IMG/VR virus record: IMGVR_UViG_3300021792_000016
Span: 1-23,860 of that record
Length of the DNA: 23,860 nt
Reading direction: 5' to 3' (one strand)
Origin: a virus
In this document: one piece after another, positions 1 through 6,811 of the stretch
How positions within the stretch are numbered: the first letter of the stretch is position 1
Layout: each line of letters opens with the position of its first letter
Translations under genes and position numbers: made by a program
Notes under the pieces: model-generated
The model's input: only the letters and a program-made list of their open reading frames with translations
Database searches by the model: none
Told to the model about the DNA's origin: nothing

Positions 1-196
1 CTTCGGCCTGACCGTCACCGAAAGCGCCAGGCGTCTCGGCGTCGGCCGCCAGGTACCGTCCGCCGCGCAGTGGGTGGAGACGCTGAAGATCGCCGCCCGC
101 GCCGAGCGCACGCCCGGCCACACCCTCGAAGTCGCGTTCATGCCGGGCGGCACGGCGCGGATCACCGAGCATTCGCTGAAGGTCCAGCCCGCATGA
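1..196 (+). CDS. C-terminal end of an unknown protein (5' end outside window)
   Basis: An open frame enters from the left edge (codons start at base 2) and ends at TGA 194-196, giving 64 residues. The segment has a stretch resembling a helix-turn-helix (TESARRLGVGR near its start), then a mixed, partly beta-like tail. I do not recognise the family. Its stop overlaps the ATG at 193 as ATGA, which matches the stop/start overlaps of the next genes and supports this frame over the alternative frame that runs from a GTG at 70. Function unknown. Confidence 0.5.
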   Translation, partial: FGLTVTESARRLGVGRQVPSAAQWVETLKIAARAERTPGHTLEVAFMPGGTARITEHSLKVQPA

Positions 197-300
197 TCGC
201 CCGCCTCCTCCGGCTGCTCGGCCGCCGCGCCGTCGTCATCACCGCGCCCGATCCGGTCATCCGCACCGGCCGCGTGCTGTCGCAGGGCTGCGGTCGCTGA
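193..300 (+). CDS. 35-residue basic peptide, unknown
   Basis: ATG at 193 overlaps the stop of the preceding frame (ATGA), and the TGA at 298-300 overlaps the next ATG (TGATG). The peptide starts with an Arg/Leu-rich amphipathic stretch (MIARLLRLLGRR) followed by a short hydrophobic patch. No family is recognised. The overlap chain is the main evidence that it is translated. It could instead be a fortuitous small frame in very GC-rich DNA. Confidence 0.35.
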   Translation: MIARLLRLLGRRAVVITAPDPVIRTGRVLSQGCGR

Positions 301-404
301 TGCCCCGCCTCTGCGCCGTCCTGGTGCTGCTCGGCCTCGCCGCTGCGACCCGCCGCCCTCGCCCGGTGCGCTACGTCCACCCGCTCTCGCCCACGGTCCA
401 CTGA
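300..404 (+). CDS. 34-residue peptide with N-terminal hydrophobic segment
   Basis: ATG at 300 lies in a TGATG overlap with the previous stop, and TGA at 402-404 overlaps the next ATG. Residues 4-17 are hydrophobic (LCAVLVLLGLAAAT), like a short signal or membrane anchor, followed by a basic tail. The chain of coupled mini-genes ahead of the packaging genes resembles small membrane or lysis-accessory genes in phages, but no specific function can be assigned. Confidence 0.4.
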   Translation: MPRLCAVLVLLGLAAATRRPRPVRYVHPLSPTVH

Positions 405-508
405 TGCGCCGGCCCCCGATCTTCGAGCCCTGGCGGGTCGCCCTGTTCCTGATGATCGTCCCGGCCGGCTGGCTCTACGTCTGGGCGCTGTCGCCCGTCG
501 CCGCCTGA
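404..508 (+). CDS. 34-residue single-span membrane peptide
   Basis: ATG at 404 and TGA at 506-508 are both part of TGATG overlaps, so this mini-gene is coupled on both sides. The peptide has a basic start (MRRPP) and a convincing membrane span from about residue 12 to 31 (VALFLMIVPAGWLYVWAL). The predicted product is a small inner-membrane peptide. Family unknown. Confidence 0.45.
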   Translation: MRRPPIFEPWRVALFLMIVPAGWLYVWALSPVAA

Positions 509-1137
509 TGCTCACCCGCCCCCGCCCGCCGGAGCGTCTCCTCGGGAATGAGGGGGCCGCCACCATACGGCCGTTCGAGCCCGCCCCGGACCTACGGGAT
601 TGGGCCTATGCCTCCTTCATCGCCGAGGACGCGGTCCTGCTGAACGAGGAGCACGCCCATCTCCGCGAGGCGCAGGTTGCCTTCATGTGGACGGCGGTGC
701 CGAACGCGCGCGGCGGGAACGGGGTGGTGGGGCAGGCTGAAATCCCGTCCATCCAGGGCGGGAAATGGGCGCGGGCCCGGTTCTTCCAGCAGATCGAGGA
801 GTGGTTCGGGCACGTCCCGCACTTCCTTATCACCCTCGACGCGGGTTTCGCCGACGAGGCCGACGACGCCACGTTCTGCGCCCTCGTCGAGCATGAGCTC
901 TACCACTGCGCGCAGGCTCGCACGGCCTGGGGCGACCTGAAGTTCCGGAAGGACGGCTCGCCCGCCTTCACGATGCGCGGCCACGACGTCGAGGAGTTCG
1001 TCGGCATCGTCGGGCGCTACGGCGCGGGCGCCGCGGCCGGCCGGACATCGACGTTCGTCGCTGCAGCCGTCGCCGGACCCACCATCGCCGCCGCTGAAAT
1101 CGCCGGGTGCTGTGGCACCTGCGGGCGCGGCCTCTGA
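508..1137 (+). CDS. Putative phage metallopeptidase
   Basis: This 209-residue protein carries a zinc-peptidase signature, HELYH, at residues 129-133. A conserved-looking RGHDVEEF segment follows, with His159 and Glu162/163 as possible further ligands. The pattern matches the 'putative phage metallopeptidase' family (PhageMetallopep), usually found beside terminase genes. Its substrate is not established; processing of a virion or host protein is only a guess. The C-terminus is Ala/Gly-rich and ends in a Cys cluster (CCGTCGRG). The start at 508 overlaps the upstream stop (TGATG), and no better in-frame ATG exists before the conserved region. The small-terminase gene follows 12 bases later. Confidence 0.75.
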   Translation: MLTRPRPPERLLGNEGAATIRPFEPAPDLRDWAYASFIAEDAVLLNEEHAHLREAQVAFMWTAVPNARGGNGVVGQAEIPSIQGGKWARARFFQQIEEWFGHVPHFLITLDAGFADEADDATFCALVEHELYHCAQARTAWGDLKFRKDGSPAFTMRGHDVEEFVGIVGRYGAGAAAGRTSTFVAAAVAGPTIAAAEIAGCCGTCGRGL

Positions 1138-1149
1138 TCGTAGCCGCTC

Positions 1150-1506
1150 ATGTCTGAACCTACAGCCCCGGAACAGCGCCCGGCCCACCTGTTCCGGCCC
1201 GGTCAGTCCGGCAACCCATCCGGTCGGCCGAAGGGCTCCCGAAACAAGCTCGGCGAGGCCTTCCTCACTGCGCTGTCCGAGGACTTCGACACCCACGGCA
1301 CCAACGCGATCGAGCGCTGCCGCAAGGCGGATCCGGTCGCCTACGTGCGGGTCGTGGCGTCCCTGCTGCCGAAGGAGCTGAAGGTTGATCGCGGCCCTGT
1401 CGAGGATCTGAGCGACGATGAGCTTGCTCACCTTATCGACGTCGTCCGGGCAGAGATCAGCCCTGCTGGCGAAGCTGGAGAAGGAGAGGGCCCGGCGGGC
1501 GGCTGA
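1150..1506 (+). CDS. DUF5681 protein, probable small terminase subunit
   Basis: The 118-residue product has the DUF5681 signature at residues 15-32 (FRPGQSGNPSGRPKGSRN), a short basic Gly/Pro motif found in phage proteins encoded just before the large terminase. By position it is the candidate small terminase subunit, which would recognise phage DNA and load the motor. That role is inferred from context because the family's function is not firmly known. The middle is helical, and the acidic, Gly-rich tail overlaps the start of the large terminase gene by 89 bases in another frame. No strong Shine-Dalgarno is visible before the ATG. Confidence 0.65.
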   Translation: MSEPTAPEQRPAHLFRPGQSGNPSGRPKGSRNKLGEAFLTALSEDFDTHGTNAIERCRKADPVAYVRVVASLLPKELKVDRGPVEDLSDDELAHLIDVVRAEISPAGEAGEGEGPAGG

Positions 1507-2116
1507 GAACAAGCTCCGCGATTACCGGCCCTACCCGAAGCAACGGCTCTTCCACAACGCCTCGGCCTCGCACCGCGAGCGCCTGTTCATGGCGGGCAAC
1601 CAGCTCGGCAAGACATTCTCGGGCGCGGCGGAGGCGGCAATCCACCTGACCGGGCGCTATCCCGAATGGTGGCAGGGTCGGCGCTTCGACCGTCCGGTGC
1701 GCGCCTGGGCGGGCTCGGAGACGAACGAGGTCACCCGCGACGGCGTGCAGCGCTACCTCGTCGGGGAGCCGAAGAACGAGCAGGCCTGGGGGACCGGCAT
1801 CGTCCCGAAGGCCTGCCTGAAGGATTGGACCCGGCGCCAGGGCGTGCCGAACGCGCTGGACGGCATCATGGTCGAGCACGTCTCCGGCGGGCTCTCGATG
1901 CTGGGCTTCAAGAGCTACGACCAGGGCCGCACTAAGTGGCAGGGCGAGACGCTCGACTTCGTCTGGCTCGATGAGGAACCGGACCACGACATCTACATGG
2001 AAGCCCTGACCCGCACGAACGCCACGGGCGGCTTCATCTATCTCACCTTCACGCCCCTCAAGGGCATGTCGGCCGTCGTGGACAGCTATATCCAGGAGTG
2101 CGGGCTCGGTGAGTAA
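1418..2116 (+). CDS. Terminase large subunit, ATPase half
   Basis: This 232-residue ORF carries the motor domain of a large terminase: Walker A AGNQLGKT at residues 59-66, Walker B ending in the acidic pair within VWLDEEP (182-188), and the coupling motif LTFTPLKG (209-216). The N-terminal stretch (residues 15-45, ending DYRPYPKQR) is also typical of the family. The frame then stops at TAA 2114-2116, where relatives continue into the nuclease domain. The nuclease half continues in the +1 frame from 2109. The combined length of about 480 residues fits a complete P22-type large terminase (about 500). The start lies inside the DUF5681 gene, and no later in-frame ATG precedes the conserved region. 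Confidence 0.88.
   Translation: MSLLTLSTSSGQRSALLAKLEKERARRAAENKLRDYRPYPKQRLFHNASASHRERLFMAGNQLGKTFSGAAEAAIHLTGRYPEWWQGRRFDRPVRAWAGSETNEVTRDGVQRYLVGEPKNEQAWGTGIVPKACLKDWTRRQGVPNALDGIMVEHVSGGLSMLGFKSYDQGRTKWQGETLDFVWLDEEPDHDIYMEALTRTNATGGFIYLTFTPLKGMSAVVDSYIQECGLGE
2094..2098 (+). promoter_or_regulatory. Shine-Dalgarno for the terminase nuclease ORF
   Basis: AGGAG lies 10 bases before GTG 2109, inside the last codons of the ATPase ORF. It is the best support for separate, coupled translation of the second half rather than simple gene breakage. Confidence 0.5.
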
Positions 2117-2852
2117 GCACGTCACCCGCATGACGATCCACGACGCCGAGCACTACACCCCGGAGGAGCGTCAGGCGATCATCGACGCCTATCCCGCGCA
2201 CGAGCGCGAGGTGCGGACGAAAGGCATCCCGTCGCTCGGCTCGGGCCGCATCTTCCCGATCGTGGAGGAGGAGATCCTCTGCGACGCGATCCCGATCCCG
2301 GCGCACTGGCCCCAGATCGTCGGTGTCGACTTCGGCTGGGATCACCCCTTCGCGGCGGTGCGCTCGGCCTGGGACCGGGATTCGGACATCTGGTACGTCA
2401 CCGGGGTCTATCGCCAGAAGGAGGCCACCCCGGTCATCCACGCCGCGGCGATCAAGCCCTGGGGCGAGTGGATCCCGGTGGCGTGGCCGCACGATGGCCT
2501 GCAGCACGACAAGGGGTCGGGCGAGGACCTCGCCTCGCAGTACCGGGCCCAGGGCCTCAACATGATGCACGAGCGCGCCACCCACGAGGATGGCGGCAAC
2601 GGCGTCGAGGCCGGCGTGCTCGACATGCTCGCCCGGATGCAGACCGGCCGGTGGAAGGTGTTTCGGCACCTGACCGACTGGCTGGAGGAGTTCCGGCTCT
2701 ACCACCGCAAGGACGGGAAGATCGTGAAGGAGCGCGACGATGCGCTCTCCGCCTCCCGCTACGCCTACATGATGCGGCGCTTCGCTGAGACGGAGCCCGC
2801 GCCCCTCAAGATCAGCACCGGCCGACGCGGCGGTGGCTGGATGGGTACCTGA
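2109..2852 (+). CDS. Terminase large subunit, nuclease half
   Basis: This 247-residue ORF continues the large terminase. It has the RNase H-like nuclease layout: first acidic residue in VGVDFGWDHP (Asp74), a second in WPHDG (Asp129) and a late acidic pair in KERDDALSASRYA (210-211). In intact relatives the opening segment (HVTRMTIHDAEHYTPEER) directly follows the ATPase motif, so the ATPase and nuclease are normally one chain. GTG 2109 overlaps the upstream stop (GTGAGTAA) and has AGGAG 10 bases before it. It cuts DNA concatemers during headful or site-specific packaging. Whether it acts as a separate chain or is joined by a frameshift cannot be told from sequence. Confidence 0.85.
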   Translation: MSKHVTRMTIHDAEHYTPEERQAIIDAYPAHEREVRTKGIPSLGSGRIFPIVEEEILCDAIPIPAHWPQIVGVDFGWDHPFAAVRSAWDRDSDIWYVTGVYRQKEATPVIHAAAIKPWGEWIPVAWPHDGLQHDKGSGEDLASQYRAQGLNMMHERATHEDGGNGVEAGVLDMLARMQTGRWKVFRHLTDWLEEFRLYHRKDGKIVKERDDALSASRYAYMMRRFAETEPAPLKISTGRRGGGWMGT

Positions 2853-2854
2853 CC

Positions 2855-3205
2855 ATGACGAACGCTGAATGGCGCGAGGCCTTCATCAGGGCCTGTGAGG
2901 ATGCGGAGCATGCCGAGCCTGTGCACCTGCCGGCGAATACGCCCGTCACGATCGGCTGCACGCGCTTTCGCGCGGTTTACGACTCGGCCACAGACACGAC
3001 TGGCCTCATCACAGAGGACGAGTGGAGGCGTCGGCTGGATAAGGCCCGGGCGCACAGGGCGGCCGCCGTCGCCCGTGAGGTCGGCGTGAGGCTCGAAGAG
3101 GGCCAACACGCCCGGGTGATCGCCGGTCGAAGCGTCTTTCTGATCGGCTGGGACGACACGGTCGACGACTTCGTGGCGATCCGCGCGGACAAGGCTGACC
3201 GCTGA
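2855..3205 (+). CDS. Hypothetical protein between terminase and portal
   Basis: The product has 116 residues, is soluble and charged, and shows no motif I recognise. ATG 2855 lies two bases after the terminase stop, and the TGA at 3203-3205 overlaps the portal ATG (TGATG), so it is clearly part of the packaging/head operon. The central part (WRRRLDKARAHRAAAVARE) is likely helical, and the end (VIAGRSVFLIGWDDTVDDFVAIRA) looks like beta strands. It could be a head-completion or DNA-binding accessory, but nothing in the sequence decides this. Confidence 0.75.
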   Translation: MTNAEWREAFIRACEDAEHAEPVHLPANTPVTIGCTRFRAVYDSATDTTGLITEDEWRRRLDKARAHRAAAVAREVGVRLEEGQHARVIAGRSVFLIGWDDTVDDFVAIRADKADR

Positions 3206-5538
3206 TGGCTCGCAAGCAACCCCGCCGCGTCGAGCGGCCCGCCTCGCTTCCCCCGGAGGTCGAGGAGAAGCCGGCGCGCCCGGCCGACCCGCAGGCCGAG
3301 GCGAACGCCAAGGTCATCGACGTCGCCATGAAGCGGTGGCTTCGCGCCGATGAGGCTGGCCGGATCAACCGCGAGCTCGCCTACGCAGACCTGGAGTTCC
3401 TCGAGCCCGGCGGCCAATGGGACGTGAGGATCAGGCAGCAGCGCGAGGCCGATGGTCGGCCGTGCCTGGAGTTCGACCACCTCAGCACTACAATTTCGCA
3501 GATCACCGGCGACATCCGGCAGATGCGGCCGGCGATCAAGGCCGTGCCGATCAACGACCGCGGCGATCCCGACACGGCCGAGATGCTGGCGGGCATGATC
3601 CGCTACATCGAGAACCGGTCGGACGCGGCCTCGACCTACTTCGCGGGCGCGGATCAGCAGGTCGCGGCCGGCATCGGCCACTGGAAGGTGATCACCGAAT
3701 ACGGCTCGGACTCCACCTTCGAGCAGGAGATCGCGGTCGCGGCGATCCCGGACGGCATCGGCGTGCGCTGGGATCCCGACGCGGTGAAGCCGACCCGCGA
3801 GGACGCGAAGTTCTGCTTCGTGCCCGTCGACATGAGCCGCGAGGTCTACGAGGAGACCTATCCCGACAAGCCTGCGGCCGAGGTCGGTGACAGCGAGCTC
3901 TCCAAGGCCGGGCTGGCGGAATGGTCGACGCACGACGTGGTGCGGGTCGCGGAATACTACACGAAGACGCCGGTCCAGAAGACGCTCGCGCTGATGCCGG
4001 ACGGCGAGATCATCGACCTGACCGACGATGATCCTGATGCCCTGGAGGCCGTCGAGCAGGCGAAGGCTGCTGGGCAACCCGTGCGCGTCGAAAAGCGCCA
4101 GGGGCACCGGGTCGAGCGCTACCTGATCTCGGCGACCGACGTGCTCGACGGGCCGGATCTGATCCCGGGGCCGATGATCCCGGTGGTGCCGCTCCTCGGC
4201 GTCGAGCAGGTGATCGGCAAGCGGCGCACGCTGCGCGGTGTCGTGCGAAAGGCGCGGGACGCGCAGCTCGCCTACAACTACTCCCGTTCGACCCAGACCG
4301 AGGTCGTGGCCCTCCAGCCCAAGGCGCCGTTCACCGGCACCGAGAAGATGTTCAAGGGCTACGAGGACGTCTGGCAGACGGCCAACACCGTCAACCACCC
4401 GTTCCTGCCCTACAACCCGGATCCGACTGCGCCTGGTGCTCGGCCGGAGCGGACACAGCCGCCGGTCGCCTCGGCCGGCCTCGCCGAACTCACCCGGGAG
4501 GCGGCCGACGACATCAAGGCGGTGACCGGCATCTACGAGGCCTCCCTCGGAGCGCCCTCGAACGAGTCCTCGGGCAAGGCGATCAAGGCGCGCCAGCAGC
4601 AGGGCGACGTCGGGTCGTTCGTCTACATCTCGAACTTCACCCGGGCCGTGCGCCACACCGGCCGCATCATCCTCGGCATGGTGCCGCACATCTACGACAC
4701 GGCGCGCACGCTCCGGATCGTGGGCGAGGACGGCAAGGAGGACGTCGTCCAGATCAACCAGCCGCAGGGTCTGGAGGAGGACGGCGTCGCCGAGCGGATC
4801 GAGCATGACGTGACGGTCGGCGCCTACGACATCGGCTTCGAGATGGGGCCGAGCTACACCTCGAAGCGCGAGGCGGCCGCGGACGGGATTACCGCGTTCA
4901 TCCAGTCCGCGCCGCAGTCCGCGCCGATCGTGCTCGACCTCCTCGCCAAGGCGCAGGACTGGCCGATGGCGGACAAGATCGCCAAGCGCATCCGGACGAT
5001 GCTGCCGCCCCAGATCCAGGCCGAGGAGGCGCAGGAGAGCGGCGAGCCCCCGCCGCCGCCTCCGCCGCCCTCACCGGAGCAGCAAGCCGCCGCGGCGGCC
5101 GAGCAGCAGAAGCAGCAGCTCGAGGCTGGGCGTCAGCAGATCGATCTGCAGAAGCTCGACGTCGAGCGTCAGCGGATCCAGGCCGAGATGGCGAAGGTCC
5201 AGGGCGAGATCCAGCGCGCCGCGGCCGAGGCTTCGGCCCATGTGGCCGGCCCCGCGCAACCGGGCCAGCCGGACACGCGGCTGGAGGACATCGCCACCGC
5301 CGTGCAGCACCTGTCCCAGATCGTCGCGACGATCCTCGAGGAGCTGCCCGCGCCCGCCGCGCCGGATGGGCCGCCGAGCCCGGAAAACGGGCCGCCAGCG
5401 CCCGAACCTTCACCCCCGGGCCCGATGCCCGCCGATCTCAGCCAGCCGCCTCAGGGCGGCTTTTCTTTTGACCCGAGCGCTCTGGGGCAACCCGGCGCCG
5501 AGATGATGAGCCAGCCCGCGGGAGGGCAACCCCAGTAA
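3205..5538 (+). CDS. Portal protein, P22 type
   Basis: A 777-residue protein matching the P22-like portal family in its N-terminal two thirds (for example WLRADEAGRINRELAYADLEFL and FDHLSTTISQITGDIRQMRP, then the ESSGKAIKARQQQGD segment near residues 452-466). P22 portal has about 725 residues. The portal is the dodecameric ring at one capsid vertex through which the terminase packs DNA and to which the tail attaches. The C-terminal part is unusual: a run of prolines from about residue 614, a Gln/Ala/Glu-rich coiled coil (about 626-680), then a Pro-rich tail to the end. An intrinsic-terminator-like hairpin lies inside the last 100 bases of the gene. The start is set by the TGATG overlap. Confidence 0.9.
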   Translation: MARKQPRRVERPASLPPEVEEKPARPADPQAEANAKVIDVAMKRWLRADEAGRINRELAYADLEFLEPGGQWDVRIRQQREADGRPCLEFDHLSTTISQITGDIRQMRPAIKAVPINDRGDPDTAEMLAGMIRYIENRSDAASTYFAGADQQVAAGIGHWKVITEYGSDSTFEQEIAVAAIPDGIGVRWDPDAVKPTREDAKFCFVPVDMSREVYEETYPDKPAAEVGDSELSKAGLAEWSTHDVVRVAEYYTKTPVQKTLALMPDGEIIDLTDDDPDALEAVEQAKAAGQPVRVEKRQGHRVERYLISATDVLDGPDLIPGPMIPVVPLLGVEQVIGKRRTLRGVVRKARDAQLAYNYSRSTQTEVVALQPKAPFTGTEKMFKGYEDVWQTANTVNHPFLPYNPDPTAPGARPERTQPPVASAGLAELTREAADDIKAVTGIYEASLGAPSNESSGKAIKARQQQGDVGSFVYISNFTRAVRHTGRIILGMVPHIYDTARTLRIVGEDGKEDVVQINQPQGLEEDGVAERIEHDVTVGAYDIGFEMGPSYTSKREAAADGITAFIQSAPQSAPIVLDLLAKAQDWPMADKIAKRIRTMLPPQIQAEEAQESGEPPPPPPPPSPEQQAAAAAEQQKQQLEAGRQQIDLQKLDVERQRIQAEMAKVQGEIQRAAAEASAHVAGPAQPGQPDTRLEDIATAVQHLSQIVATILEELPAPAAPDGPPSPENGPPAPEPSPPGPMPADLSQPPQGGFSFDPSALGQPGAEMMSQPAGGQPQ
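5444..5469 (+). terminator. Terminator-like hairpin inside the portal 3' end
   Basis: AGCCGCC (5444-5450), loop TCAG, GGCGGCT (5455-5461), then a TTTCTTTT tract. It has the form of a rho-independent terminator but lies about 70 bases before the portal stop codon. Confidence 0.5.
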
Positions 5539-5541
5539 CAG

Positions 5542-5608
5542 CTTGACCCGTCGGGCAATCAGCGGCATTTCGCTATGCGTCGCGAGGCGTGTGGGCTGAA
5601 GCCCCGCC
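5542..5608 (+). repeat. Dispersed intergenic repeat, copy A
   Basis: The noncoding stretch after the portal begins CTTGACCCGTCGGGCAATC and resembles 21040-21123. The first 48 bases (5542-5589) match 21040-21086 at 37 positions with one gap. Further on, both copies carry GTGTG, six bases, then AGCCCCGCC (5589-5608 here). The last part also forms a stem-loop (AGGCG 5585-5589 with CGCCT 5605-5609, inner GGGC/GCCC with a TGAA loop). It lies 16 bases before the next ATG. The TTGACC could be a promoter -35, but no good -10 is visible. Confidence 0.55.
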
Positions 5609-5624
5609 TGGGTCGAGAACTCCA

Positions 5625-5774
5625 ATGAGCGACGATCCCAACGACTGGTACCGAGAGCGCCTGCAGCGGAAGCTCGAGGCAGAAGCCCGCGCGGCGATCA
5701 TCAACTTCTTCCTGATGCGTCTCCTTGCGGTCGCAGCCGTCGCCGCGCTGGTGATCATCGCCATCAAGCTCTGA
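5625..5774 (+). CDS. 49-residue tail-anchored-like membrane peptide
   Basis: I chose ATG 5625 because a GTG at 5589 would start inside the upstream hairpin and repeat. The first 20 residues are charged and helical (SDDPNDWYRERLQRKLEAEA), followed by a strong membrane span from about residue 24 to the end (FFLMRLLAVAAVAALVIIAI). The predicted product is an inner-membrane peptide with a cytoplasmic N-terminus. It sits between portal and scaffold, where P22 has no membrane protein. Function unknown. It is followed by about 110 bases without features and then a terminator. Confidence 0.6.
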   Translation: MSDDPNDWYRERLQRKLEAEARAAIINFFLMRLLAVAAVAALVIIAIKL

Positions 5775-5884
5775 TGGCCCCCTGACATTCTGATCGACGC
5801 GCGCCGCCCTCCGCGGCCGACCTCGCGCGTCCGCCCCGATCCCGCAGGCCAGTGCACGAGGCGCAGGCCGCGAGGATGCACCCG

Positions 5885-5915
5885 ACCCGCTCGCGCACTG
5901 CGCGGCGGGTTTTTT
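5885..5915 (+). terminator. Intrinsic terminator immediately before scaffold start
   Basis: ACCCGC (5885-5890) pairs with GCGGGT (5905-5910), an inner GCGC/GCGC pair closes on ACT, and five more T residues follow. The T tract ends one base before the scaffold ATG at 5917. Confidence 0.65.
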
Positions 5916-5916
5916 C

Positions 5917-6795
5917 ATGGACAGACAGATGGACGAGGACCTGATCGTGCTGGGCGCGCAGGCGGAGACGCCGGCGGCAGGTGCAGAGGACTCGCGCGCG
6001 GCGGACCAGGAGACCGGCCACGAGGCCGATCCCTTCGGCTTCGCCGCAACGCCAGGGGAAGACGAGGCCGAACCGGCCGCCGAACCGAAGCCCGAGGCCA
6101 AGCCGGCCGAGGGCGACGAAGGCGATCCGGAGAAGCCGCGACGGCGCACCGGCATCCAGCGGATGCAGGACAAGATCAGCCGTCTCGAAGCCGAACTCGC
6201 GAATGCCCGCAGCGCGCCCTCCGGCGCCGGTGAGGACCGCAAGGCGGCCATCGAGAAGGAGATCGGTCCGGCCCCGAAGGAGGCCGATTACGAGGACTAT
6301 GCCGCGTTCGAGGACGCCAAGGCCGAGTACCGTCTCCGGAAGGTGCTCGCCGAGCAGAAGGTCACCGAGCGCGAGGCGTCGGACGCGACCCGCCAGGCCA
6401 CGGCCCGGCGCGAAGCGGTCGAGGCCTTCGAGGATCGCCTCGATGAGGCGCGGGAGAAGCTGCCCGACTTCGACACGGCGCTCGCCGCCGCGAAGGGTCG
6501 GGAGGTCAAGCCGCACATCACCGAGCTCGTCGTCGAGAGCGAGAAGGGTGCGCTCCTCACCTACTTCCTCGCCAAGAACCCGGAGAAGCTCGCCGAGCTG
6601 AACCGGATGAGCCCCGTCCAGGCCGCGAAGGCCGTGGGTGCGCTCGAAGCCCGCCTCACCCTGGCGAAACCGAAGAAGACCCCCTCAGCCCCCGCTCCCG
6701 CGAAGCCCGTCGCCGGCTCGGCTGCGCCCTCGTCTCCCGATGCGGAGATCGAGGCGTACCTGTCGAGCGCCTACGGCAATCGCGGGTCCAAGTAA
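5917..6795 (+). CDS. Scaffolding protein
   Basis: The 292-residue product is acidic, Ala/Glu/Lys-rich and mostly helical, with a disordered, Pro-rich N-terminal region. A coiled coil runs from about 80 to 97 (QRMQDKISRLEAELANAR) and long helices fill the middle. It lies directly upstream of the coat gene, and P22 scaffold (gp8) has a similar size (303) and style. It would direct coat assembly around the portal and then leave the procapsid. The call rests on position and composition rather than a strong motif. ATG 5917 abuts a terminator T-tract with no Shine-Dalgarno. ATG 5932 in the same frame is an alternative start, which would remove five residues. Confidence 0.75.
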   Translation: MDRQMDEDLIVLGAQAETPAAGAEDSRAADQETGHEADPFGFAATPGEDEAEPAAEPKPEAKPAEGDEGDPEKPRRRTGIQRMQDKISRLEAELANARSAPSGAGEDRKAAIEKEIGPAPKEADYEDYAAFEDAKAEYRLRKVLAEQKVTEREASDATRQATARREAVEAFEDRLDEAREKLPDFDTALAAAKGREVKPHITELVVESEKGALLTYFLAKNPEKLAELNRMSPVQAAKAVGALEARLTLAKPKKTPSAPAPAKPVAGSAAPSSPDAEIEAYLSSAYGNRGSK

Positions 6796-6811
6796 CAGGA
6801 CCTGACATCCG

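Noticed and set aside
70-192. N-terminal extension of the 35-residue peptide from GTG 70
   Set aside because: It overlaps the better-looking incoming frame; the ATGA overlap at 193 fits the local pattern of starts.
592-1512. 306-codon reverse-strand ORF opposite the metallopeptidase and DUF5681 genes
   Set aside because: Forward genes carry clear motifs; the antisense product shows none.
2977-4806. 609-codon reverse-strand ORF opposite the portal gene
   Set aside because: Third-position GC bias opens long antisense frames in such DNA; the product is Arg/Val/Asp-rich with no motif, and the portal on the forward strand is certain.
5465-5477. A third TTGACCCG just after the portal terminator
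   Set aside because: It lies in coding sequence, and the following bases do not match the other two copies beyond the octamer.
5542-5580. Sigma-70 type promoter at TTGACC in repeat copy A
   Set aside because: No acceptable -10 hexamer at 16-18 bases in either copy, so I report a repeat rather than a promoter.
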